Shown here: piece by piece, positions 8,932 to 16,492 of the stretch
How positions within the stretch are numbered: the stretch's first letter is position 1
Layout: every line of letters starts with the position of its first letter
Origin: Azospirillum sp. B4
Lineage (GTDB): Bacteria > Pseudomonadota > Alphaproteobacteria > Azospirillales > Azospirillaceae
DNA: 41,483 bases
Assembly: GCF_000333275.1 (NCBI RefSeq)
Contig: NZ_BACU01000590.1
Location: forward strand, 1 to 41,483
Direction: 5' to 3'
Translations under genes and position numbers: made by a program
The notes under the pieces: model-generated
Told to the model about the DNA's origin: nothing
Database searches by the model: none
What the model saw: the letters and a program-made list of their open reading frames with translations, nothing else

Positions 8932-11382
8932 ATGCTGACGAATTATCTCCGGGTGGCGGTGCGGGTGCTGGTGCGCCAGCGGCTTTACACCGTGCTGAAC
9001 GTGGTGGGTTTGGCGCTGGGCATCGCTACGGCGGCCATGATGGGCCTGTTCGTCTGGCATGAGACCCACTACGACGGCTTTTTCCGCGACGCCGGTCGCA
9101 TTTTCCGCGTGTTGCCGGCGCAATACCTGCCCGGCCATGCGCCCGGCCGCATGACGGTGACGGCCAAGCCCCTGGGACCAGTCCTGGCGCAGGATCTGCC
9201 GGAGGTGGAGGCCATGGTGAGGGTGGCGCGCCACGCCGTGGTGCTGCGCGACAGGGGCGCGCCTGTGGAGGACCGCATCACCCTGGTGGACGCGCCCTTC
9301 TTCCGCCTGTTCGACTTTCCCTTCCTGGCGGGCGATCCGGCCACGGCGCTGGCCGGCCCCGGCACCGTGGTCCTGACGGAGGGGCAGGCCCGCCGCTATT
9401 TCGGCACGGCGGAGGCTTTGGGCCGAACCCTGACCCTGACGTCGGGCGCCGGGCTGATGGTGACGGGCGTGGTGCGGGATCTGCCGTCCAACACCCTCTT
9501 CAGCCGCGACCTGCCCACCCAGATCTGGACCAACATCGCCACCAAGTTCCAGGATGGCTGGGACCCCCTGTTCGCCGACAAGGACACCCGGTGGCGGGAC
9601 GAGTTCCTTCAGACCTTCGTGATGCTGAGGCCAGGCGTGGATCCGGCGGCCCTGGCGCCGCGCTTCCCGGCCCTGCTGGCGGCCCACCGCGAAGGCATGG
9701 AGGCCGTGGCCCCGGGTTTGGTGGAAACCCTTGAGTTGCAGCCGCTGACGGCCATGCACACCGACCCGATCGAGGGCAGGGGCGTGTCTCCCGCCACGCT
9801 GGCCGGGTTTGTGGCCATCGCCGGCCTGGTTCTGGCCATCGCCATCGTGAATTTCGTGAACCTGGCGACCGCGCGCTCCTCCTTGCGCGCGCGTGAGGTC
9901 GCCATCCGCAAGACCCTGGGCGGGCGGCGCGGTCAATTGGTGGCGCAGTTCCTGCTGGAATCGGTACTGCTGGCCCTGGTGGCCGGTCTGTTGGGCCTGG
10001 CGCTGGTGGAACTGGCGATGCCCCGCTTCCTCACCCTTCTGGACGTGCGACTGGACGCGTCGTTCGTGTCCGGCGCCTGGCTGCTGGCGACCATCGCGCC
10101 ATTGGTGCTGGTCGTCGGCCTCCTGGGGGGCCTTTATCCCGCCTATGTTTTGTCCCGTCCCCGGCCCACCGACCTGCTGCGGGAAAGCCGGGCGGCCGGC
10201 GGCGGCCGGTTGCGGGCCGCCCTGGTGATGCTGCAGTTCACGGCGGCCATCGTGCTGGGGATCGCCACCATCGTCATGGGGCAGCAGACCCGCTACGCCA
10301 GCACCCAGAACCTGGGCTTCCGGGCGGAGGGGGCGGTGGTGCTGCGGGGATTGGACCGTCCGGCGGGACTGGCCGGCATCGATGCCCTGCGCGACGCGCT
10401 GCTGCGCATTCCGGGTGTCGCCGCCGCCGGCGCCGCCGCCAATGTGCCCAGCGACCGCAGCGCGTGGACGAACAACTACCGCCTGCCGGAGACGCCGGCG
10501 GGCACGCCCGACCTGCTGATCCGCACCGAGCAGGTGGACGCGGATTATCTGCAGGCCCTGGGCGTCCCCTTGCGGGCGGGACGCCTGTTCGACCCGGCGC
10601 GGCCTGGGGACATCACCAGCCATGCCGCCCTGCGGGCGGGCGGCGGCGGCGTCACCATTCCCGCTGTCCTGTCCGCCACGGCGGTGCGGCGTTTGGGCCT
10701 GGCCACGGCCGAACAGGCGGTGGGGCGGACGGTGGTGTATGGCGGTGGCACCGCGCTGACCATCGTCGGTGTGGTGGACGATGTGCAATTCGACAGCGCC
10801 CACGCCGACTTCGAACCCACGATTTACCTGGCCATGCATGACGACCGCTCCATCCTGCTGGTGCGCCTCGCCCCGAACGCCGACGCCGCCACCCTGGCCG
10901 CCATCGACGACACCTGGCGCCGGCTGCTCCCGGATCTGCCGCTGACGCGGGAGTTCCTGGACGACCATATCCGCCAAGTCTATGCGGAGGAGGCGCGGCA
11001 GGGCGACCTGCTGGCCTTGTTCTCCGGCCTGGCCATCCTGATCGCCTGCCTGGGCCTGTTCGGCCTGGCGGCCTTCACGGCGGAGCGGCGGACCAAGGAG
11101 ATCGGCTTGCGCAAGGTGCTGGGCGCCACCGTCGCCGACATCGTGCGCCTACTGGTCTGGCAGTTCAGCAAGCCGGTGCTGCTGGCCAACCTGGTCGCCT
11201 GGCCCCTGGCCTGGGTGCTGATGGGGCGGTGGCTGGGCGGCTACGCCTACCGCATCCAGATGAACCCCCTGGTCTTCGCCCTGGCCGGCTTGGCCGCGCT
11301 GGCCATCGCCTGGGTCACCGTGGCGGGCCATGCCGCCCGGGTGGCGGCGGCCAAGCCGGTGACGGCGCTGCGGTATGAATAA
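8932..11382 (+). CDS. MacB/FtsX-type duplicated ABC permease (paralogue 5 of 5)
   Basis: An 816-residue last member of the tandem array. It begins MLTNYLRVAVRVLVRQR after an AAGGGGG ribosome binding site overlapping the previous TAA, 11 bases downstream. Two modules are visible: first FtsX core with RAREVAIRKTLGGRRG, a mid-protein restart (LVMLQFTAAIVLGIATIV), and a C-terminal FtsX core with RRTKEIGLRKVLGATVADIV, ending in ALRYE. There is no Walker motif. It is followed by a GC hairpin and then the dehydratase gene on the same strand, so the array probably ends here as a transcription unit or reads through weakly. Confidence 0.93.
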   Translation: MLTNYLRVAVRVLVRQRLYTVLNVVGLALGIATAAMMGLFVWHETHYDGFFRDAGRIFRVLPAQYLPGHAPGRMTVTAKPLGPVLAQDLPEVEAMVRVARHAVVLRDRGAPVEDRITLVDAPFFRLFDFPFLAGDPATALAGPGTVVLTEGQARRYFGTAEALGRTLTLTSGAGLMVTGVVRDLPSNTLFSRDLPTQIWTNIATKFQDGWDPLFADKDTRWRDEFLQTFVMLRPGVDPAALAPRFPALLAAHREGMEAVAPGLVETLELQPLTAMHTDPIEGRGVSPATLAGFVAIAGLVLAIAIVNFVNLATARSSLRAREVAIRKTLGGRRGQLVAQFLLESVLLALVAGLLGLALVELAMPRFLTLLDVRLDASFVSGAWLLATIAPLVLVVGLLGGLYPAYVLSRPRPTDLLRESRAAGGGRLRAALVMLQFTAAIVLGIATIVMGQQTRYASTQNLGFRAEGAVVLRGLDRPAGLAGIDALRDALLRIPGVAAAGAAANVPSDRSAWTNNYRLPETPAGTPDLLIRTEQVDADYLQALGVPLRAGRLFDPARPGDITSHAALRAGGGGVTIPAVLSATAVRRLGLATAEQAVGRTVVYGGGTALTIVGVVDDVQFDSAHADFEPTIYLAMHDDRSILLVRLAPNADAATLAAIDDTWRRLLPDLPLTREFLDDHIRQVYAEEARQGDLLALFSGLAILIACLGLFGLAAFTAERRTKEIGLRKVLGATVADIVRLLVWQFSKPVLLANLVAWPLAWVLMGRWLGGYAYRIQMNPLVFALAGLAALAIAWVTVAGHAARVAAAKPVTALRYE

Positions 11383-11395
11383 GGGCAGCCATGCC

Positions 11396-11420
11396 GGGCG
11401 CCGCGCTTGCGCGGACGCCC
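11396..11420 (+). terminator. GC-rich hairpin after the permease array, possible weak terminator
   Basis: GGGCG-CCGCGC pairs with GCGCGG-A-CGCCC around a very tight TT centre, leaving one bulged A. It lies 14 bases after the last permease stop and about 50 bases before the dehydratase start. No T-run follows, so intrinsic termination is uncertain; it may be a pause or a 3'-end stabilising structure. Confidence 0.35.
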
Positions 11421-11470
11421 CGGGGGGTGCCAGCCTGTGCCCCACGGAATCGCATAGGGAAGGGACAGTC

Positions 11471-12451
11471 ATGGGCATGGCGGTAACCGGCGGGGATGTC
11501 GAGGCGGCGGCGGATTTGCTGGCAGGCAAGGCGGTGGTCACGCCGCTGATCACCAACGCGGACCTGGACGCGGCGGTGGGTGGCCGGGTGTTGCTGAAGC
11601 CCGAGGTGCTGCAGCGCACCGGCTCCTTCAAGTTTCGTGGCGCCTACAACCGCCTGGGCCGCCTGACCGCGGAGGAGCGGGCGCGCGGCGTGGTCGCCTG
11701 GTCGTCCGGCAACCATGCCCAGGGTGTCGCGGCGGCGGCGGGCCTGGTCGGCACCAAGGCCACCATCGTCATGCCGGCCGACGCCCCCGCCATCAAGGTG
11801 GCGGGCACCCGCGCCCTGGGCGCGGAGATCGTCTTCTATGACCGCTATACCGAGGATCGCGAGGTCATCGGGCGTGAGTTGTGCGCCCGTACCGGCGCCG
11901 TCCTGGTGCCTTCCTACGACGATGTCCATATCATCGCCGGCCAGGGCACCGTGGGGCTGGAGATCGGCCGTCAGGCGGCGGCGCTGGGGCTGGCCGTCGA
12001 CACCTGCCTGGTGAATTGCAGCGGCGGGGGCCTGGCCACCGGTACGGCGCTGGGGCTGAAGCGGATGTTTCCCCAGGCCAGCGTGCACACGGCGGAGCCG
12101 GAGGGGTTCGACGACATGGCGCGGTCGCTGGCGGCGGGCGAACGCCTGGCCAATCCGCCAGGTGGCAAATCCTCCTGCGACGCCCTGCTGGCCCCCATCC
12201 CCGGCACCATCACCTTTCCCCTGGCCCAGGCGCTGCTGGGGCCGGGCCTGGTGGTGACGGAGGCGGAGGTGCGCGCCGCCATGCGCTTCGCGGCCGCGAA
12301 CCTCAAGCTGGTGGTGGAACCGGGCGGGGCGGCGGCGCTGGCGGCCCTGCTGTCCGGCAAGGTGGAGACGGCGGGCCGCACCATCGCCGTGGTGCTGTCG
12401 GGCGGCAATGTCGACCCGGCCTTCTATGCCGAGGTGCTGGCGGAGGCTTGA
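11471..12451 (+). CDS. PLP-dependent threonine/serine dehydratase (ammonia-lyase family)
   Basis: A 326-residue fold-type II PLP enzyme predicted to deaminate L-threonine or L-serine to 2-oxobutanoate or pyruvate. Visible signatures: RTGSFKFRGAYN with the Schiff-base lysine at about residue 54, the substrate loop SSGNHAQGVA, the phosphate-binding CSGGGLATG glycine loop, and a C-terminal VVLSGGNVD. There is no ACT regulatory domain, so it resembles the short catabolic (TdcB-like) or serine-racemase-like form rather than biosynthetic IlvA. The frame is open further upstream to 11375, overlapping the permease, but ATG 11471 has a GGAAGGGAC Shine-Dalgarno at good spacing and begins the family-like sequence; ATG 11477 is an alternative. 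Exact substrate (Thr, Ser, hydroxyaspartate) is not settled by sequence. Confidence 0.88.
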   Translation: MGMAVTGGDVEAAADLLAGKAVVTPLITNADLDAAVGGRVLLKPEVLQRTGSFKFRGAYNRLGRLTAEERARGVVAWSSGNHAQGVAAAAGLVGTKATIVMPADAPAIKVAGTRALGAEIVFYDRYTEDREVIGRELCARTGAVLVPSYDDVHIIAGQGTVGLEIGRQAAALGLAVDTCLVNCSGGGLATGTALGLKRMFPQASVHTAEPEGFDDMARSLAAGERLANPPGGKSSCDALLAPIPGTITFPLAQALLGPGLVVTEAEVRAAMRFAAANLKLVVEPGGAAALAALLSGKVETAGRTIAVVLSGGNVDPAFYAEVLAEA

Positions 12452-12509
12452 GCGGACGGGGACCGGTCGCCCGGCCCCCGCCACCGCCTCCACCACCACC
12501 TCCGGGCCG

Positions 12510-13142
12510 TCACTTGGGTTGCGGCACGATGCGCAGATAGGGTTTGGGTGCCGTCCAACCGTCGGGGAATTTGGCCTTCGCCGCCTCATCGGTGACCGAC
12601 AGGGCGATGATGACGTCGCCACCCGCCGTCCAGTCGGCCGGGGTGGCGACGCTATGCCGGTCGGTCAGTTGCAGGCTGTCGATCACCCGCAGGACTTCGG
12701 TGAAGTTGCGGCCCGTGGTCTGCGGGTAGGTCAGCAGCAGCCGCACCTTCTTCTTGGGGTCGATGACGAAGACGGTGCGCACGGTGTGCGTCTCATCATG
12801 GTTGGGATGGATCATGTCGTACAGCTTGGCCACCGTCCGGTCGGGGTCGGCGATCAGGGGGAAGTTCAGGGCGGTGCCCTGGGTCTCCTCGATGTCGCGG
12901 CCCCAATCGCGGTGGCTGCCCACCGGGTCCACCGACAGGCCGATGGGCTTCACGCCGCGTTTGTCCCATTCCGGCTTCAGCCGGGCGACGGCGCCCAGCT
13001 CGGTGGTGCACACCGGCGTGAAGTCGCGGGGGTGGGAGAACAGGACGGCCCAGCCGTCGCCGATCCAGTCATGGAAATGGATGGGGCCTTCCGAGGTCTC
13101 GGCCTGGAAATCGGGGGCGATGTCGCCCAGACGCAAGGTCAT
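12510..13142 (-). CDS. 1-Cys peroxiredoxin (Prx6 family)
   Basis: A 210-residue cytosolic thiol peroxidase that reduces H2O2 and organic hydroperoxides. The peroxidatic cysteine is Cys45 in the DFTPVCTTE motif; the length and the C-terminal extension (residues about 160-210, WTAGGDVIIALSV) match the Prx6 subfamily, distinct from the shorter BCP-type enzyme at 28777-29241. There is no obvious resolving cysteine, as expected for 1-Cys enzymes. An AGGAGG site sits just upstream of the ATG. It is convergent with the dehydratase (58-base gap). Physiological reductant is unknown. Confidence 0.95.
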   Translation of the reverse strand: MTLRLGDIAPDFQAETSEGPIHFHDWIGDGWAVLFSHPRDFTPVCTTELGAVARLKPEWDKRGVKPIGLSVDPVGSHRDWGRDIEETQGTALNFPLIADPDRTVAKLYDMIHPNHDETHTVRTVFVIDPKKKVRLLLTYPQTTGRNFTEVLRVIDSLQLTDRHSVATPADWTAGGDVIIALSVTDEAAKAKFPDGWTAPKPYLRIVPQPK

Positions 13143-13170
13143 GACATTCCTCCTGGCGATTGCCCACGCG

Positions 13171-13204
13171 ACGGGTGGTCACGGGGCAACGGGTGGTCAC
13201 GGGG
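13171..13204. repeat. two tandem copies of a 16-bp element upstream of the peroxiredoxin gene
   Basis: ACGGGTGGTCACGGGG occurs at 13171-13186 and again at 13189-13204, a spacing of 18 bases. Each copy contains the near-dyad GGTCAC. It lies 29-62 bases upstream of the peroxiredoxin start, where promoter or operator sequences would be, so a direct-repeat operator is possible; a simple slippage duplication is the alternative. Confidence 0.6.
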
Positions 13205-13323
13205 GATGGGGTGATGTGCGCCGGTGGGGGTTGGTGCCGCCGGCGATTATGCGCTATCGGAAAGGAAGCGGCGCACGGCCCCGTCAGGGCGTCGGACGCC
13301 GGGACAGGCTGAAGGGGTGGCCC

Positions 13324-13542
13324 ATGGAACTCGAGGATCGGTTGGCGGTGAAGCTGCTGGCCCAGGCCCAGGCCCTGCTGGGCAAGGCCGTGAACGAGAC
13401 GTTGTGCACCCATCCCGACCGCCGCCTGGTCCGCGCCCTGGTGGACGAGGCCCAGGCGATGATCGCCGAATTCGGGGACACGTATTTCGAGGACAGATCC
13501 GGCGGGGCTGCCGCCGGCGGGGATCAGGCCGCCTCGGGCTGA
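13324..13542 (+). CDS. small protein of unknown function (72 aa)
   Basis: A 72-residue ORF starting MELEDRLAVKLLAQAQALLG, preceded by GAAGGGG eight bases before the ATG. Composition is helix-friendly and acidic with a short Gly/Ala tail; there is no signal peptide, membrane segment or recognised domain. The frame is open far upstream in the track of bases, but the upstream part is a shadow of the peroxiredoxin gene. The last 19 bases overlap, tail to tail, the gene on the opposite strand. I do not recognise a family. Coding status is supported by the ribosome binding site and GC-rich third positions only. Confidence 0.6.
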   Translation: MELEDRLAVKLLAQAQALLGKAVNETLCTHPDRRLVRALVDEAQAMIAEFGDTYFEDRSGGAAAGGDQAASG

Positions 13543-13829
13543 TCCGTTCCGGCCGCGCCTTCCCAGCTGCGCCAGATCTGGCCGCGGCTGTCGCGGGTGC
13601 GGCGTTGGTCGGTGATGGCGGCTTCCAGGCTGCTCACCGCCCGCTCCAGCGCCCGCACGCTGCGGAATCGCTGACCGTCCAGGGCCAGGAACAGGCTGTG
13701 CGAGGCGAAGAACTGGACGTCCCGGCCGTCCTGGACGGCTAGGCCCGCCGTGTGACGGGCGGTTTCGATGATGACCGCGGCGGGCGCGGGCGCCCGGGCA
13801 GTTTCCGGTTGGGAAATTCGCTGGCTCAT
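13524..13829 (-). CDS. small protein of unknown function (101 aa)
   Basis: A 101-residue ORF beginning MSQRISQPETARAPAPAAV. The middle (residues about 30-70) reads like a compact alpha/beta domain: QDGRDVQFFASHSLFLALDG followed by a predicted helix RALERAVSSLEAAI. There is no signal peptide or membrane helix. The ATG follows GAGGGG at about 6-bp spacing. A strong 9-bp-stem hairpin lies just upstream of this ribosome binding site in what should be the 5' leader, hinting at post-transcriptional control. Tail-to-tail overlap with the 72-aa gene. Function unknown. Confidence 0.6.
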   Translation of the reverse strand: MSQRISQPETARAPAPAAVIIETARHTAGLAVQDGRDVQFFASHSLFLALDGQRFRSVRALERAVSSLEAAITDQRRTRDSRGQIWRSWEGAAGTDQPEAA

Positions 13830-13843
13830 GGTGAGACCCCTCT

Positions 13844-13867
13844 ACACCCCCGCCGTTACGGGGGTGT
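13844..13867 (-). promoter_or_regulatory. strong hairpin in the presumed 5' leader of the 101-aa gene
   Basis: ACACCCCCG-CCGTTA-CGGGGGTGT is a perfect 9-bp stem with a 6-base loop. Read on the minus strand it ends a few bases before the GAGGGG ribosome binding site of the gene starting at 13829. On the plus strand it is followed by GAAAACAACA, not a T-run. It could be a leader attenuator, a stabilising 5' stem, or an operator. Confidence 0.5.
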
Positions 13868-14475
13868 GAAAACAACACGATGGTTTTGTGGCTCAGGGCC
13901 AGTGGCCCGGACCATTGCGGCTGGAGGCGGCGGGACACGGCGGGCGCGTCCGGCGGGGCATCAACAGCGGCAGTCCATGCGCATGAGGGGACAGCGGGAA
14001 CGCAAGGCGGCGGCCTGGCGGTGGAGTGGCTGTGGGGGCTGGGAAGTATGGGTCATTGCCTGGTCCTTCACGTTCCGTGGGCACGTTCCGGAGGAACCAC
14101 GAAGGGGCTTCGTGGCGCTTTAGCGGTTGGTGACGCGGCGCAAGCTGCTCCGTCAAATGGCCGCGGGCCGGGTGGCCGGGGCCCTTGCCTGGTCGGGGAA
14201 CGAACGGGCGGTTGTTCCGGTGTTAGCAAGAGCCCCGGCGCTGGCCGGGAAAGAGGGCTGGGGGCCCCTTCCTTGACGCCAAGGCTGGCACTCGCAACTT
14301 ATGCTGTCAATAAGGATAATAATGACGAATCTTTAATGTTGAATTAAGGATCGCGTCATCATTGGCTCTTTACCTGAACTTTGTCCCCATACGATGGCAG
14401 GGGAAGATGGCGGGGCGCACCTCCCTTGTCGGTGATCATCGTCACCCCAGACCCTAATCCGTTCGGGTGTGCGGC
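13868..14475. other. gene-free stretch with an AT-rich island
   Basis: No convincing coding frame on either strand: the open frames here have no ribosome binding site and no family resemblance. The first 400 bases are ordinary GC-rich sequence. At about 14295-14365 composition switches to AT-rich (tracts such as AAGGATAATAATGACG and TTAATGTTGAATTAA), unusual for this genome. A TGTTGAATT copy at 14337-14345 matches the arm of the inverted repeat at 14476-14501. The stretch probably holds upstream regulatory DNA for the importer cassette. Confidence 0.5.
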
Positions 14476-14501
14476 AATTCAACATATTGCCGTGTTGAAT
14501 T
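14476..14501. promoter_or_regulatory. 9-bp inverted repeat, candidate operator upstream of the importer cassette
   Basis: AATTCAACA, eight-base spacer TATTGCCG, then TGTTGAATT: a perfect 9-bp inverted repeat in an otherwise GC-rich setting, 31 bases upstream of the -35 box at 14532. The same arm recurs at 14337-14345, about 150 bases further upstream, an arrangement seen with looping or two-site regulators (for example LysR-type CysB/Cbl proteins for sulfonate genes). The regulator is not identified. Confidence 0.55.
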
Positions 14502-14531
14502 TATGGTAGAACCCCCGCGCGGGCACGGGCA

Positions 14532-14561
14532 TTGACAGACGCCCGCTCTCGTTGATCCTAT
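14532..14561 (+). promoter_or_regulatory. candidate sigma-70 promoter for the importer cassette
   Basis: A perfect -35 hexamer TTGACA at 14532-14537, then 18 bases to TCCTAT at 14556-14561 (17 bases to ATCCTA). The -10 match is poor, as expected for an activator-dependent promoter. Transcription would start near 14568, inside the adjoining 16-bp palindrome and about 58 bases before the start codon. Confidence 0.5.
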
Positions 14562-14574
14562 GCCGGCCGGCATA
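14559..14574. promoter_or_regulatory. 16-bp perfect palindrome overlapping the -10/+1 region
   Basis: TATGCCGGCCGGCATA is a perfect palindrome placed over the predicted -10 and transcription start of the importer cassette. A protein bound here would block the promoter; alternatively it folds into a short stem at the very 5' end of the mRNA. No regulator gene is adjacent. Confidence 0.5.
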
Positions 14575-14625
14575 AATTCCCATAAAGCCCATCCACGCCG
14601 GTCACACTTTCTAGGGAGCTGCCCC

Positions 14626-15642
14626 ATGCGTCGTGCCTATTCCTCCCTGCTGACGGCGTTGCCGTTGATCGGCGCCCTGCTGGCCGCTCCGGCCCAGGCC
14701 GCCGATCCGGTGATCCACATCGGCTATATCCCCGTACTGGGCGCGGCGCCGGCCTACATCATCAGCCAGGAAGGCTGGGACAAGCAGGCGGGGTTCGAGC
14801 TGAAGCTGACGCAGTTCGACAGCGGCCCCAACATGATCCTGGGCCTGGCCTCGGGCACGCTGGAGGCCTACATGGGCGGCATCGGCCCGCTGATGGTCGC
14901 CGGCTCCCAGGGCATCACGGTCAAGGTCGTGGCCTCCACCGCGGTGGAGGAACTGGTGGTGGCCGGCGGGCCGGACCTGGCGGCCGAGGCGGCCAAGGGC
15001 GGCACCAAGGCGGAAGCCATCGCCCGCCTGGCGGCCAAGCTGGGCCGGCCGGTGAAGATCGCCACCCAGCCCGTGGGCTCCATCCCCGACACGGTGCTGA
15101 AGTACTGGCTGCAGGAGGATGAGCATGTCGACCCGGCCAAGGTGCAGATCGTGCCCATGGGCATCGACGCCACGCAGCAGGCGCTGCTGGCCGGCGCGGT
15201 GGACGCCGCCACCGTGCGCGAACCGGCCCTGACCATCATCCAGGACCGCCTGCCCACGGTGAAGGTGCTGGCCTACGGCAAGGACATGATCCAGGATCAG
15301 CCCGGCACCGTGCTGGGCGTCACCGGCGCGCTGGCCAAGGATCATCCGGAACTGGTGCAGAAGCTGGTGGAACTGGTGGACAAGGCCGTCACCCTGATCC
15401 ACCAGGATCCCGCCCGCGCCGCGGCGGATGTGGAAAAGGTGCTGGGCCGGGGCATCGTGGACGTGAAGACCATGCAGCGCGCCCTGACCTCCCCCGCCTC
15501 GCAGTTCGTGGTCGATCCCAAGCGTATCGTGGAAAAGACCAAGGTGCTGCAGGACTTCCAGGTGAAGACCGGTGTCTTGAAGAAGGCGGAGCCGCTGGAT
15601 ACCCTGTTCGACGCCAGCTATTACGAAAAACTCCATAAGTGA
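14626..15642 (+). CDS. ABC importer periplasmic substrate-binding protein (TauA/SsuA/NMT1-like)
   Basis: A 338-residue periplasmic binding protein for an organic anion importer, probably aliphatic sulfonate, taurine, nitrate or a thiamine-precursor-like ligand. It has a Sec signal peptide (MRRAYSSLLT, hydrophobic core to residue 20, cleavage after APAQA at residue 25). The mature start IHIGYIPVLGAAPAYI and the EGWDKQAGFELKLTQF and LASGTLEAYMGGIGP stretches are typical of the NMT1/SsuA fold. The frame opens at 14560, but ATG 14626 has GGGAGCT upstream and gives the signal peptide. First gene of a binding-protein/permease/ATPase cassette; the permease gene is 10 bases downstream. Substrate cannot be fixed from sequence. 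Confidence 0.9.
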   Translation: MRRAYSSLLTALPLIGALLAAPAQAADPVIHIGYIPVLGAAPAYIISQEGWDKQAGFELKLTQFDSGPNMILGLASGTLEAYMGGIGPLMVAGSQGITVKVVASTAVEELVVAGGPDLAAEAAKGGTKAEAIARLAAKLGRPVKIATQPVGSIPDTVLKYWLQEDEHVDPAKVQIVPMGIDATQQALLAGAVDAATVREPALTIIQDRLPTVKVLAYGKDMIQDQPGTVLGVTGALAKDHPELVQKLVELVDKAVTLIHQDPARAAADVEKVLGRGIVDVKTMQRALTSPASQFVVDPKRIVEKTKVLQDFQVKTGVLKKAEPLDTLFDASYYEKLHK

Positions 15643-15652
15643 GCGACGTCGT

Positions 15653-16491
15653 TTGACTTCCCCCCCATCGCCTGACCAGCCCGGGACCGGCCTTCCGGCC
15701 CCGGGCAAGCGCATACCCCCGTCCGCCTTCCTGGCCAAACCGTCGCGGCGGTATCGCGGCCTGTGGGCGGCGCTGGGCGTCATCGCCTTCCTGGCGATTT
15801 GGGAGGCGGTGCCCCGCCTGGGCTTGGTGCGCCCGGTCCTGCTGCCGCCGCCCAGCGCCATTCCCACGGCCTTCGTGGCGGAGGTGCGGAGCGGCCAATG
15901 GACGGATGCCATCCTGCACAGCCTGGTGCATTACACCTGGGGCCTGGTCCTGGGCTCCGTCGGCGGCATCGCCGCCGGCGTCCTCACCGGCATGTCGCGC
16001 CGGCTGGAGGACTTCACCAGCTGGGTGGTGCGCCTGCTGCGGCCCATCCCCGGCCTGGCATGGGTGCCGTTCGCCATCATCTGGTTCGGGGTGACGCCCA
16101 CGGCGGCCACCTTCATCATCGTGCTGGGTGTCTTCTGGATCAATTACTTCGCAGCATTGGGTGCCGTGCAAGCGGTGGACCGCGACCTGCTGGAACTGGC
16201 CGACGCCTTTGGCCACCCGCTCACCCTGGCCAAGCTGGTCAAGATCGTGCTGCCGGCGGCGTCGGGCGCCATCCTGGGGGGATTGCGCACGGGTTGGGCC
16301 AGGCCTGGATGTCGGTGGTGGCGGCGGAGTTGTTCGGCGTGCCCGGCCTGGGCCAGCGCATGATGCAGGCCAGTTCCCTGCTGGCGACCGATATCGTCAT
16401 CGTCTACATGGCCACCATGGCCCTGTTCTACGGCCTGGTCGACATGGGCTTCGTGGCCTTGCGCGACCGTTTGATGCGGTGGAAGCCCTGA
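15653..16491 (+). pseudogene. ABC importer permease (TauC/SsuC-like), frameshifted
   Basis: A BPD_transp_1-type inner-membrane permease split by a one-base frameshift. From TTG 15653 the frame encodes an N-terminal helix (WAALGVIAFLAIWEAV), the LLPPPSAIPTAF segment common in this family, further helices, and the EAA-type loop region around LLELADAFGHPLTLAKLVKIVLP, reaching ILGGLRTG. At about 16291-16299 the family-like continuation (LGQAWMSVVAAELFGVPGLG, then two more helices and RLMRWKP) is found only in the next frame; the original frame ends at 16363. One missing base in GGGTTGGG would restore a 280-residue protein, the normal length. The flanking binding protein and ATPase are intact, so either a recent mutation or a sequencing error is likely. 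No canonical -1 slippery heptamer is seen. Confidence 0.85.
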
Positions 16492-16492
16492 G

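Noticed and set aside
13893-14156. 87-residue minus-strand ORF in the gene-free stretch
   Set aside because: Pro/Arg-rich composition, no ribosome binding site and no recognisable sequence.
14286-14305. TGGCAC followed by TTATGC, as a second sigma-54 promoter
   Set aside because: The GG-to-GC spacing is 14 intervening bases, not 10, and the -12 element is not TTGC.
16288-16302. Programmed -1 ribosomal frameshifting in the importer permease
   Set aside because: No canonical slippery heptamer and no strong downstream pseudoknot visible; the genes of this family are normally single-frame.
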